A stretch of DNA of 62,892 nucleotides from Nitratireductor aquibiodomus NL21 = JCM 21793 (GTDB taxonomy: Bacteria > Pseudomonadota > Alphaproteobacteria > Rhizobiales > Rhizobiaceae): positions 1 through 62,892 of the forward strand of contig NZ_BAMP01000016.1 of NCBI RefSeq assembly GCF_000615975.1, read 5' to 3'. Positions 55,860-62,892 of this stretch are shown piece after piece (within the stretch, counting starts at the first letter, position 1; every line of letters starts with the position of its first letter). Position numbers and translations under genes: made by a program. The notes under the pieces are model-generated. The model did no database searches. It saw only the letters and a list, made by a program, of their open reading frames with translations, and was not told where the DNA came from.

Positions 55860-56710
55860 GGCCGACGATAATGCGTCGGGCGACCGTAGAGGCGCTCAAT
55901 CCGCTCGATGGCATCTTTCAGCGGTTCACGCGCCACCGTCATCGTGTTGCCGTTGGCGTGAAGCATCGTCTCGTGATCCAGCATGATCGCCACATGGCCT
56001 TTCCAGAAAACGAGGTCGCCACGGCTGAGCCCGGTTTGATCGGGCTCAATCACGGTGCCGATGCTCGCGGCCTGCATGTCGGTATCACGCAGGACGGTTC
56101 TTCCGGCCATGCGCATGGAAAGCTGCACCAGACCGGAACAGTCAATACCGAAGCCGCTTGCCCCACCCCACAGATAGGGTGTGTGCAGAAAGGTTCCTGC
56201 AACCGTGACATAGTCTTCGTGGTGCGTGTCGAGCGGCTGCAGGTGCCCGGCGATCATCGCGCCGCCCGAGGCAAGAAGCGCATATTGCGTGCCGCGATTT
56301 TCGACCGTTTCCGTGATGCAGACCGCCGCACCGATGCTGTGCGCCCCGATTGCAGGAGCCTTCAGCTCCGGCTCCGGATAGATGAAACTGCGCTGCGCAC
56401 GAACACGATGCGTGGGGGCGACATCCTGCTCGGTAAGGCCCACGGCATTCACATAGCCCACATACCCATCATGCTCCGCCTGCACCCAGGCCCAGCCTCC
56501 GCGCCGTTCGAACACGCGCACCGCATCACCATGGAGGAACTGGGTGTCCATGCCGGCGTCGAGACGCGGGGCGCTGTGCACGTCGACGACGGGCGCGCCA
56601 ATGCGTGCGGGCGTGCCGGCGGTGAAACGTTCCGCCTTCACCCTGCCCTCAAGACGGGCATCGGCAAGGTCTGCCCGGTGGGCGTGAAGGCGGCGGTCGA
56701 GTGTCGTCAT
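55856..56710 (-). CDS. NlpC/P60 family peptidase with SH3-like region
   Basis: 284 residues. Two SH3-like segments (FLHGDAVRVFERRGGWAWVQ, and a second near QRSFIYPEPELKAP) precede an NlpC/P60 domain with catalytic Cys in GIDCSGLVQLSM and His in KGHVAIMLDHETMLH. Such enzymes cleave gamma-D-Glu to diamino acid bonds in cell-wall peptides. No signal peptide is visible, so it may act on recycled muropeptides in the cytoplasm. The start overlaps the MarR stop (ATGA). Its pairing with a leucyl aminopeptidase is common in rhizobia and suggests joint peptide breakdown. Confidence 0.88.
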   Translation of the reverse strand: MTTLDRRLHAHRADLADARLEGRVKAERFTAGTPARIGAPVVDVHSAPRLDAGMDTQFLHGDAVRVFERRGGWAWVQAEHDGYVGYVNAVGLTEQDVAPTHRVRAQRSFIYPEPELKAPAIGAHSIGAAVCITETVENRGTQYALLASGGAMIAGHLQPLDTHHEDYVTVAGTFLHTPYLWGGASGFGIDCSGLVQLSMRMAGRTVLRDTDMQAASIGTVIEPDQTGLSRGDLVFWKGHVAIMLDHETMLHANGNTMTVAREPLKDAIERIERLYGRPTHYRRP

Positions 56711-57057
56711 AAAGGGAGCTCCGCGGATTTTGCCACCACCACATCGCCGAACCGCTCCACGAACAGGGCACCCTCGACGGTGCGCTTGATCAGGACATTG
56801 CGGCGGTCGCTCGGGTCGCGGTGGCGTGAAACGAGTTTCAGCGCGCCCATCGTGTCGAGGGCGCGGGTGATGACGGGTTTGGAGACATCGAGTTTCTCGG
56901 CAAGCCCGCGCACCGTGTGCGGCGGCGGGTCCAGATAGATCGTCAGAAGGATCGCAAGCTGGCGTTCGGTAAGGTCCGGTGCCTTGCCGCGCACCTCGGC
57001 AAGGCTGACCTGCTGCCACAGACGCAGCGCCTGGCTTGGCCTTAGCTGGACGGACAT
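56707..57057 (-). CDS. MarR-family winged-helix transcriptional regulator
   Basis: About 116 residues, with the winged helix around VRGLAEKLDVSKPVITRALD and the wing MGALKLVSRHRDPSDRRNVL, the basic DxRx motif of MarR. I start at ATG 57057 (MSVQLRPSQ), the conserved beginning of relatives; ATG 57114 in frame adds 19 residues. It is translationally coupled to the NlpC/P60 gene and probably controls the cluster. Confidence 0.8.
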   Translation of the reverse strand: MSVQLRPSQALRLWQQVSLAEVRGKAPDLTERQLAILLTIYLDPPPHTVRGLAEKLDVSKPVITRALDTMGALKLVSRHRDPSDRRNVLIKRTVEGALFVERFGDVVVAKSAELPL

Positions 57058-57156
57058 GTCAGGACCTGCCTTCACGGAGGAAACTGGAAACCGTTTCGGT
57101 TCCGTTTCATTCATGCCGCGAAAGGCAGGCCGGTGCAAGTGTCCACTGACGCGTTG

Positions 57157-58536
57157 TCAGGACGCACTCCCATAGCGATCCACCAGAACGCGTTCGATGG
57201 CGCGGATACCCTGCGCCTCGCCGCCGACCGGAGCGTGCGGCTTGTCTGCCGGGTTCCAGCCATAGATGTCGAAATGCGCCCAGCTCTTCGCCTTCTCCAC
57301 AAAACGGCCAAGGAAGAGACCGGCAATCGGCGAACCGGCGAAGCCATCGAGCGAAACATTGTTGATGTCGGCGATCTTCGAATCGAGACGTGGGAGATAA
57401 GGCTTCCAGAGCGGCATGCGCCAGAGCGGGTCGGCGACCGCCTCAGAGGCCCGAGCCAGGGCTCCCGCCAGCGCTTCATCATCGGTGTAGAACGGCGGCA
57501 CATCGGGCCCGAGCGCGACGCGGGCAGCACCGGTTAGCGTCGCCATGTCGATCAGGAGCTCCGGCTCTTCCTCGTCCGCAAGTGCCATCGCATCGGCAAG
57601 CACCAGCCGGCCCTCGGCATCGGTGTTGCCGATCTCGACGGTGAGCCCCTTGCGGCTGGTCAGCACATCGCCGGGACGGAAGGCATTGCCGGCGACGGCG
57701 TTCTCCACGGCAGGAATGAGCACACGCAGGCGAATGTCGAGCTTTGCCGCCATGAGCATCGAGGCAAGTCCAAGGACATTGGCCGCGCCGCCCATGTCCT
57801 TTTTCATGAGCAGCATGCCGGCGGCGGGCTTTATGTCGAGGCCGCCCGTATCAAAACAGACCCCCTTACCGACAAGCGTGACCTTTGGCGCTGCTTCCCG
57901 CCCCCAGCGCAGATCGAGAAGGCGCGGCGCGGCCTCGGCAGCGCGGCCAACCGCGTGGATCATCGGCAGGTTTTCCGTGAGGAGATCCTCACCCGCCGTC
58001 ACCGCCAGCGTTGCGCCATGCTCCGAGGCGAGTGCGCGGGTAGCGGCTTCAAGCGCATCGGGCCCCATATCGCCGGCAGGCGTGTTGATGAGCTCGCGTG
58101 CAAGGACGCTGCCATTGGCCAGCCGCTCGACGCGGCCTGCATCCACCCCTTCGGGAACGGCGAAGCGAAGCGCGTTGCGTGGTTTCTTGCCATAGCGCGT
58201 GAAGGCATAGGAGCCGAGCATCAGGCCCAGGGTGGCGAGCTCGGCACCTTTCGGCGGAGCGGCAAAGTGCCAGTCGCCTTCCGGCAGATGACGGGCCAGC
58301 GCTCCGGCGGCAAGCGGATTGGCGGCATCCGGTTCGCCAAGTCCGAAGAACGCGCCGACCACCGCGCCGTTCCTGCCCGGTATCGTCAAAACCCTGCCCG
58401 AGGCGCCCGAAAAGCCGTTTGCCCGTGCCCAGGCGATGGCGTCCTTGGGTGCATCGCAGGCGTCCAGGTTATCGGCCTCGACCGTATAAACCGGCAGCGA
58501 TGAAACCTCTTTCGAGCTCAGGAGCGTGACGGGCAT
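57157..58536 (-). CDS. leucyl aminopeptidase family protein (M17)
   Basis: 459 residues of peptidase family M17. The metal-binding and catalytic motifs are in GKGVCFDTGGLDIK (Lys and Asp), MKKDMGGAANVLG and NTDAEGRLVLADA (the M17 signature, with Asp, Glu and Arg). It removes N-terminal residues from cytoplasmic peptides with two metal ions. It is slightly shorter than PepA (about 500). GGAG lies 8 bases before the ATG. The MarR-NlpC pair follows on the same strand. Confidence 0.92.
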   Translation of the reverse strand: MPVTLLSSKEVSSLPVYTVEADNLDACDAPKDAIAWARANGFSGASGRVLTIPGRNGAVVGAFFGLGEPDAANPLAAGALARHLPEGDWHFAAPPKGAELATLGLMLGSYAFTRYGKKPRNALRFAVPEGVDAGRVERLANGSVLARELINTPAGDMGPDALEAATRALASEHGATLAVTAGEDLLTENLPMIHAVGRAAEAAPRLLDLRWGREAAPKVTLVGKGVCFDTGGLDIKPAAGMLLMKKDMGGAANVLGLASMLMAAKLDIRLRVLIPAVENAVAGNAFRPGDVLTSRKGLTVEIGNTDAEGRLVLADAMALADEEEPELLIDMATLTGAARVALGPDVPPFYTDDEALAGALARASEAVADPLWRMPLWKPYLPRLDSKIADINNVSLDGFAGSPIAGLFLGRFVEKAKSWAHFDIYGWNPADKPHAPVGGEAQGIRAIERVLVDRYGSAS

Positions 58537-58570
58537 TTGTTGTCTCCACGTTCAGGTTTTGCGGCGCGTT

Positions 58571-58591
58571 TTAACGCTCCGTTAGGGTTAA
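58571..58591 (+). promoter_or_regulatory. CtrA-like site upstream of the TPR lipoprotein gene
   Basis: TTAA (58571-58574), seven bases, TTAG (58582-58585): one mismatch to TTAA-N7-TTAA; another TTAA lies at 58588-58591. It is about 70 bases before the tadD start. CtrA is known to control pilus genes in some alphaproteobacteria. Confidence 0.4.
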
Positions 58592-58657
58592 CAGAATATT
58601 TCTCTCTGTTGAGAGTTGGCCGGAAAACGGCCGAAGCCAATCGGAGGGCGCGCGCAG

Positions 58658-59482
58658 ATGTTTACCGAACAGCGCACGAATGCAACCGCAAACAGGATAA
58701 CCATGACGGCCCTGGCGCTGATTATGGCAGTGTCAGTGGCCGGCTGCGCCAGAGACCGTATGACCACCGGTTCGATCAGCCGCAGCACGCCCAAGGCCGC
58801 TTCCAACGTTGCGACCATGAGCGAACCGCAACTACGGAGCGCTGCTGACTCCCTCGGTCGCGCTTACACACAGAACACCAAGGACAAGGCAACGGCACTG
58901 CGTTACGCCTCCGTGCTCCAGATGACCGGGCGCGTCGACCAGTCTCTGGCAGTGATGCGCAAGCTTGCCATCGATCATCCCAAGGACCGCGAAGTGCTGG
59001 CCGCCTATGGCAAGGCACTGGCGGCAGCCGGAGAGCTTCAGCCTGCGCTTGATGCAGTGCGCCGGGCGCAGACGCCCGAATATCCCGACTGGCGCCTGCA
59101 ATCGGCCGAAGGCGCGATCCTGGATCAGCTCGGCCAGAAGGACGCGGCCCGGACGCTCTATCGCCAGGCGCTCAATTTAAAGCCCGGTGAGCCTTCCGTC
59201 CTTTCGAACATGGGAATGTCATATCTGCTCGAAGGCGATCTGAAATCGGCAGAGCATTATATGCGGCAGGCAGTGCAGGCTTCCGGCGCCGACAGCCGTG
59301 TGCGGCAGAACCTGGCGCTGGTCGTCGGGCTTCAGGGACGTTTTGGCGAAGCTGAACAGCTCGCCCGGCAAGAGCTTTCGCCTGAACAGGCCGAAGCCAA
59401 TGTCGCATATCTGCGGTCCATGCTCGCACAGCAGAATGCGTGGAGCCAGATCTCCGACGACAACCAGAAGAAGCGCCAGTAA
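58658..59482 (+). CDS. tadD: TPR-repeat lipoprotein of the Tad pilus system (TadD-like)
   Basis: 274 residues. The lipobox is SVAGC, preceded by a hydrophobic stretch, so it should be an outer-membrane lipoprotein. Tetratricopeptide repeats follow, for example AVMRKLAIDHPKDREVLAAY, then LYRQALNLKPGEPSVLSNMG. TadD-type proteins help assemble the secretin of the Tad pilus. CGGAGGG lies upstream of the ATG. It converges on the tadC-tadB-cpaF genes. Confidence 0.85.
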   Translation: MFTEQRTNATANRITMTALALIMAVSVAGCARDRMTTGSISRSTPKAASNVATMSEPQLRSAADSLGRAYTQNTKDKATALRYASVLQMTGRVDQSLAVMRKLAIDHPKDREVLAAYGKALAAAGELQPALDAVRRAQTPEYPDWRLQSAEGAILDQLGQKDAARTLYRQALNLKPGEPSVLSNMGMSYLLEGDLKSAEHYMRQAVQASGADSRVRQNLALVVGLQGRFGEAEQLARQELSPEQAEANVAYLRSMLAQQNAWSQISDDNQKKRQ

Positions 59483-59513
59483 CGGCGCTTCATTTCCAAG
59501 GCACACGTTCTGG

Positions 59514-59537
59514 AAAGGCCGCTTCGAGCGGCCTTTT
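59514..59537. terminator. bidirectional terminator between tadD and tadC
   Basis: AAAGGCCGCT and AGCGGCCTTT pair around TCG-type loop bases, with A-run and T-run on either side, so it can serve both convergent units. Confidence 0.85.
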
Positions 59538-59545
59538 CTATGATT

Positions 59546-60535
59546 TCAGAACAGGCCCTGCTGTTTGATCTGGATGCCGGCCGGCCCGAGAATGACGGCG
59601 AACAGGACAGGGATGAAAAAGAGGATCATCGGCACGGTGAGTTTGGGCGGCAGTGCGGCCGCCTTTTTCTCCGCCTCGTTCATGCGCATTTCACGGCTCT
59701 CGTCCGCAAGAACCCTGAGCGCATGGCTGACGGGCGTGCCATAGCGTTCGGCCTGGATCAGCGCCTGCGTGACGCTCTTCACCGTTTCCAGCCCGGTGCG
59801 CGCAGCGAAATTCTCATAGGCCTGACGCCGCTCCTGCAGGAAGGAGAGTTCGGCATTCGTCAGCACCAGCTCCTCGGCCAGCGCGACCGACTGGGCGCCG
59901 ATCTCGTCCGCCACACGGCGGAATGCGGCTTCGATCGACATGCCCGATTCAACGCAGATCAGCATCAGATCGAGCGCGTCCGGCCATGCAAGCTGGATCG
60001 ATTTCTTGCGCTTTGCCGCAAGGTTGCTGACATACAGCACCGGTGCATAGAAACCCGCATAGGCGGCGATGATGCAGACGAAGGCCTTCACAAACAAAGG
60101 CTGCTCGGGCAGCCCGCCGAGCATGAAAATGTAGACGCCCGCCAGAAGCAGCGTCACAAATGGAAGAACGAGCCGGAAAAACAGAAACTTTGTCAGCGGG
60201 TTCTGGCCGCGGAAGCCGGCTGTGCGCAGTTTGGCCACCGCCGCATCATCGGCCAGCGCGCGGCGCAGGTCGAGCCGATCGACGATGGCGCGCATGCCTT
60301 CAGACTGATGTTCGCGCAGACCCCGACGGCGCTTGTCAGCCTCGGCGGCCAGACGCGCGCGCTGCCGCGCCCGCAGTTCCTCACGCTCCAGCGCAACGCT
60401 TTTCATACGGGATTTCAGCGGATCGCCGCCAAACGCCGGCAAAAGCGTGAACACCGTTGCAAAAACCGCCACCGCAACCAGAATTGCAATCAGGAAACTG
60501 GGCTCGATGATACTTCCGACGGCATCTGAAGGCAT
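59546..60535 (-). CDS. tadC: Tad pilus assembly inner-membrane protein TadC (type II secretion F family)
   Basis: 329 residues with an N-terminal helix, a basic cytoplasmic segment, two central helices and a final LTVPMILFFIPVLFAVILGP. The T2SSF domain includes WPDALDLMLICVESGMSIEA and AERYGTPVSHALRVLADE. With TadB it forms the platform on which the CpaF ATPase works. It lies 3 bases after tadB. Confidence 0.93.
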   Translation of the reverse strand: MPSDAVGSIIEPSFLIAILVAVAVFATVFTLLPAFGGDPLKSRMKSVALEREELRARQRARLAAEADKRRRGLREHQSEGMRAIVDRLDLRRALADDAAVAKLRTAGFRGQNPLTKFLFFRLVLPFVTLLLAGVYIFMLGGLPEQPLFVKAFVCIIAAYAGFYAPVLYVSNLAAKRKKSIQLAWPDALDLMLICVESGMSIEAAFRRVADEIGAQSVALAEELVLTNAELSFLQERRQAYENFAARTGLETVKSVTQALIQAERYGTPVSHALRVLADESREMRMNEAEKKAAALPPKLTVPMILFFIPVLFAVILGPAGIQIKQQGLF

Positions 60536-60538
60536 TGT

Positions 60539-61552
60539 CTAAACCTCGAAATTGATCATGTTCCGCATTACGAGAATGCCGATCGTCATCCACAGTGCGG
60601 AGAAGCCCAGGATCAGATGCCCCGCGCTCGTCGTGAAAAGCGGCATGATGTAGGTCGGGCTGGTGAGATAGACGAGGAACGCGACGACAAAAGGCAGGGC
60701 GCCGATGATAACGGCCGACGCCTTGGCTTCCATCGACAGCGCCTGAACCTTCGCCTTCATCTTCTTGCGGTTGCGCAGAACGCGCGACAGATTTGACAGC
60801 GCCTCTGAGAGATTGCCGCCCGCCTGGGACTGGATCTGGATAACGATGCCGAAGAAATTCGCTTCGGGGCAGGGCATCGTCTCACCCATTCGCAGGCAGG
60901 CCTCCGGTGTCGAAACGCCCATCTGCTGGGCTTCCACGATCCGCCGAAACTCGGTGCGCACGGGCTCCTGTGCCTCGCTCGCAATCAGGCGGATGCCATC
61001 ATTGATCGGCAGGCCCGATTTCACCGCACGCACGATAACATCGAGCGAATTGGGAAACTCGTTCAGGAATGCCTTGACCCGGCCACGGCGCTTCCAGGCA
61101 ACGAACCAGCGCGGCAGGCCCAGCGCTCCGACAATCAATGCGCCCGGGAGAACAAGAAGCGGGGCGCCCATGATGAAAACCACCAGAGTAAACGCCAGCG
61201 CGCAGATCGCAGAAATGATGTGAAACCGCTCCGGAGTCACGTTCATTCCGGCCTGTTTGAGCTGCATCTTGAGCGGCGGCTTGCGGACCTTGCTGTCGCG
61301 CTTCTTCTGCCGTTCTTCCAGATCCTTCAGGGAATCCTGGATGGATTTGCGCCGTTTCGCCGTTTCGGCCACGCGGTCGCGCGACGCCTTGATCGATATC
61401 TGGTCGGTCTGCGCCCGCTTGACGGTATCCAGCCGGCGGCCGACCTTCTTTTCTGCCGCCATGTTGTTGAACATCAGCGCATAGGCCACCGCGCCAGCGC
61501 TACAGCCGGCCAGAAGCACGAATGCAATCAGAGTGATGTCCATTCCAAACAT
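60539..61552 (-). CDS. tadB: Tad pilus assembly inner-membrane protein TadB (type II secretion F family)
   Basis: 337 residues. An N-terminal helix and a charged region (KRRKSIQDSLKDLEERQKKR) precede the T2SSF domain with FPNSLDVIVRAVKSGLPIND and NFFGIVIQIQSQAGGNLSEA; two helices close the protein. It is the partner of TadC. The gap to cpaF is 41 bases. Confidence 0.93.
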   Translation of the reverse strand: MFGMDITLIAFVLLAGCSAGAVAYALMFNNMAAEKKVGRRLDTVKRAQTDQISIKASRDRVAETAKRRKSIQDSLKDLEERQKKRDSKVRKPPLKMQLKQAGMNVTPERFHIISAICALAFTLVVFIMGAPLLVLPGALIVGALGLPRWFVAWKRRGRVKAFLNEFPNSLDVIVRAVKSGLPINDGIRLIASEAQEPVRTEFRRIVEAQQMGVSTPEACLRMGETMPCPEANFFGIVIQIQSQAGGNLSEALSNLSRVLRNRKKMKAKVQALSMEAKASAVIIGALPFVVAFLVYLTSPTYIMPLFTTSAGHLILGFSALWMTIGILVMRNMINFEV

Positions 61553-61593
61553 GGTTTTACCCGCTCAAACTGGAACAGGAAGCCGCTGACATT

Positions 61594-62892
61594 TTAGTCA
61601 GACTTCCTTTCCATCGCTTCCAGCGCATTCGCCAGACGCTGCTCTTCACCATAGTAACGGGCGCGGTCCCAGAAATGCGGCCGCGCGATGCCCGTCGATA
61701 CGTGCTCGCCAATGATCTTGCCGTTCGCGTCCTCGCCCTTCATGTCGTAGAGCATGAGGTCCTGCGTGATGATCACGTCACCCTCCATGCCGATCACCTC
61801 GGTCACATGGGTAATGCGGCGCGAACCGTCGCGCAGGCGCGTCGCCTGGATGATGACATCCACCGAACCGACAATGATCTCCCGCACCGTTTTCTGCGGC
61901 AGCGTGAAACCGCCCATGGCGACCATGGATTCGATTCGGTTCAGACACTCACGTGGATTGTTGGAGTGGATCGTTCCCATCGAACCGTCATGGCCCGTGT
62001 TCATCGCCTGAAGGAGATCGAACACTTCGGGGCCGCGAACCTCGCCGACGATGATCCGTTCGGGGCGCATGCGCAGACAGTTGCGCACCAGGTCGCGCAT
62101 GGTGACTTCACCCTCGCCCTCAAGATTGGGCGGGCGGGTTTCCAACCGTACCACATGCGGCTGCTGAAGCTGCAGTTCGGCAGAGTCCTCGCAGGTGATG
62201 ATGCGCTCATCGAGATCGATGAAGCTCGTCAGACAGTTGAGCAGCGTCGTCTTGCCCGAGCCGGTGCCGCCCGAAATCAGGACATTGCAGCGCACCCGGC
62301 CGATGATCTTCAGAAGCTCGGCGCCTTCCGGTGAGATAGCGCCAAAGCGGACCAGCTGGTCGAGGGTAAGCTTGTCCTTCTTGAACTTACGAATGGTGAG
62401 CGACGCGCCATCGATGGCGAGCGGCGGCGCGATGACGTTGACACGGGAGCCGTCGGGCAGGCGCGCATCACAGATCGGGCTCGATTCATCGACGCGGCGG
62501 CCCACCTGGCTGACGATGCGCTGGCAGATGTTGAGAAGCTGCTGGTTGTCGCGGAAGCGCACGCCGGTCTGTTCGACCTTGCCGTTCACCTCGATGTAAA
62601 CATGCTCGGCACCATTGACCATGATGTCTGCGATGTCGTCACGCGCCAGGAGCGGTTCCAGCGGGCCGTAGCCGAGCACGTCGTTACAGATGTCTTCGAG
62701 CAGTTCTTCCTGCTCGGAGATGGACATCGCAAAATTCTTGATCGCGATGATATCGTTGACAATGTCGCGGATTTCCTCGCGCGCACTATCGGGGTCGAGA
62801 TTGGCGAGCTGCGAGAGATCGATGGTCTCGATCAGCGCCGAAAAGACCTGGCTCTTGGTGTCATAGTAGGACTCGCTGCGCGCCCGGGCCGG
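61594..62892 (-). CDS. cpaF: Tad pilus ATPase CpaF/TadA (5' end beyond the window)
   Basis: At least 432 codons, open to the window edge, so the N terminus is missing. Walker A is GGTGSGKTT, Walker B region [12 protein letters not shown], with the Asp box [11 protein letters not shown] and His box [12 protein letters not shown] of secretion ATPases. An internal Met (62727) is not the start: the upstream residues ([19 protein letters not shown], then [13 protein letters not shown]) match the conserved CpaF N-terminal region. It powers Tad/Flp pilus assembly. Confidence 0.95.
   Translation of the reverse strand, partial: PARARSESYYDTKSQVFSALIETIDLSQLANLDPDSAREEIRDIVNDIIAIKNFAMSISEQEELLEDICNDVLGYGPLEPLLARDDIADIMVNGAEHVYIEVNGKVEQTGVRFRDNQQLLNICQRIVSQVGRRVDESSPICDARLPDGSRVNVIAPPLAIDGASLTIRKFKKDKLTLDQLVRFGAISPEGAELLKIIGRVRCNVLISGGTGSGKTTLLNCLTSFIDLDERIITCEDSAELQLQQPHVVRLETRPPNLEGEGEVTMRDLVRNCLRMRPERIIVGEVRGPEVFDLLQAMNTGHDGSMGTIHSNNPRECLNRIESMVAMGGFTLPQKTVREIIVGSVDVIIQATRLRDGSRRITHVTEVIGMEGDVIITQDLMLYDMKGEDANGKIIGEHVSTGIARPHFWDRARYYGEEQRLANALEAMERKSD

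Noticed and set aside
1..62892. CRISPR arrays, insertion sequences, rRNA genes, prophage modules
   Set aside because: No regularly spaced repeats, transposase motifs, rRNA sequence or phage structural genes were seen on either strand.

Overview
The window is a GC-rich (about 63-65 % by eye) chromosomal stretch from an alphaproteobacterium of the order Hyphomicrobiales (Rhizobiales), probably Phyllobacteriaceae-like. The evidence is gene content and synteny: the SRP RNA - dnaX - ybaB - recR block, the cysG - DUF2849 - cysI - cysH - DUF934 assimilation operon, a yejA-A-B-E-F transporter with two binding proteins, a rhizobial-type DnaX without the usual zinc cysteines, Tad pilus genes, GGAAC...CGTT (EcfG-type) promoters and TTAA-N7-TTAA (CtrA-type) boxes. 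No genus is claimed.

Layout. 1-9.9 kb: a GH20 hexosaminidase and a divergently arranged dipeptide/oligopeptide ABC cluster (dppBCDF-like plus a GAF protein on the minus strand; XRE-cupin regulator, binding protein and M24 peptidase on the plus strand). 10.0-12.3 kb: queCDEF for preQ1 synthesis behind a probable preQ1-I riboswitch. 12.4-14.3 kb: a methyltransferase and two GNAT acetyltransferases. 14.4-17.6 kb: a lower-GC patch with two unrecognised convergent genes, next to the 3' end of tRNA-Ser(GGA). 17.9-25.3 kb: a small membrane protein, orphan BMP-type binding protein, M20 peptidase, RNase D-like exonuclease, class A penicillin-binding protein with a CtrA box, SDR, and a host-attachment-family protein under an EcfG-type promoter. 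25.5-30.2 kb: siroheme and sulfite/PAPS reduction genes. 30.5-31.1 kb: rpsU and a small NepR-like protein. 31.2-38.1 kb: a hydroxyproline catabolic cluster with a divergent GntR regulator. 38.1-47.1 kb: a two-repeat Kazal-like lipoprotein and a conserved housekeeping block (lytic transglycosylase, recR, ybaB, dnaX, SRP RNA, HIT, nudC, pheA, kdsB, cytochrome c). 47.2-54.9 kb: yejA1-A2-B-E-F. 54.9-58.5 kb: ghrA-like, NlpC/P60, MarR, leucyl aminopeptidase. 58.6 kb to the end: tadD, tadC, tadB and the truncated cpaF.

A property of the sequence itself matters to every reader: ten single-base frameshifts break eight otherwise intact conserved genes (ABC binding proteins, penicillin-binding protein, SDR, cysG, a proline-racemase-family gene, dnaX, yejB). 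Each is repaired by adding or removing one base, and nine look like a dropped base, mostly within a run of two or more identical bases. I read these as probable sequencing or assembly errors, so the genes are annotated at full length with the frameshift stated.

The least understood content is the low-GC pair at 14.8-17.2 kb; the double Kazal-like lipoprotein, the EcfG-controlled NepR-like protein and the Ser/Thr-variant proline racemase homologue are the other items that most deserve follow-up.
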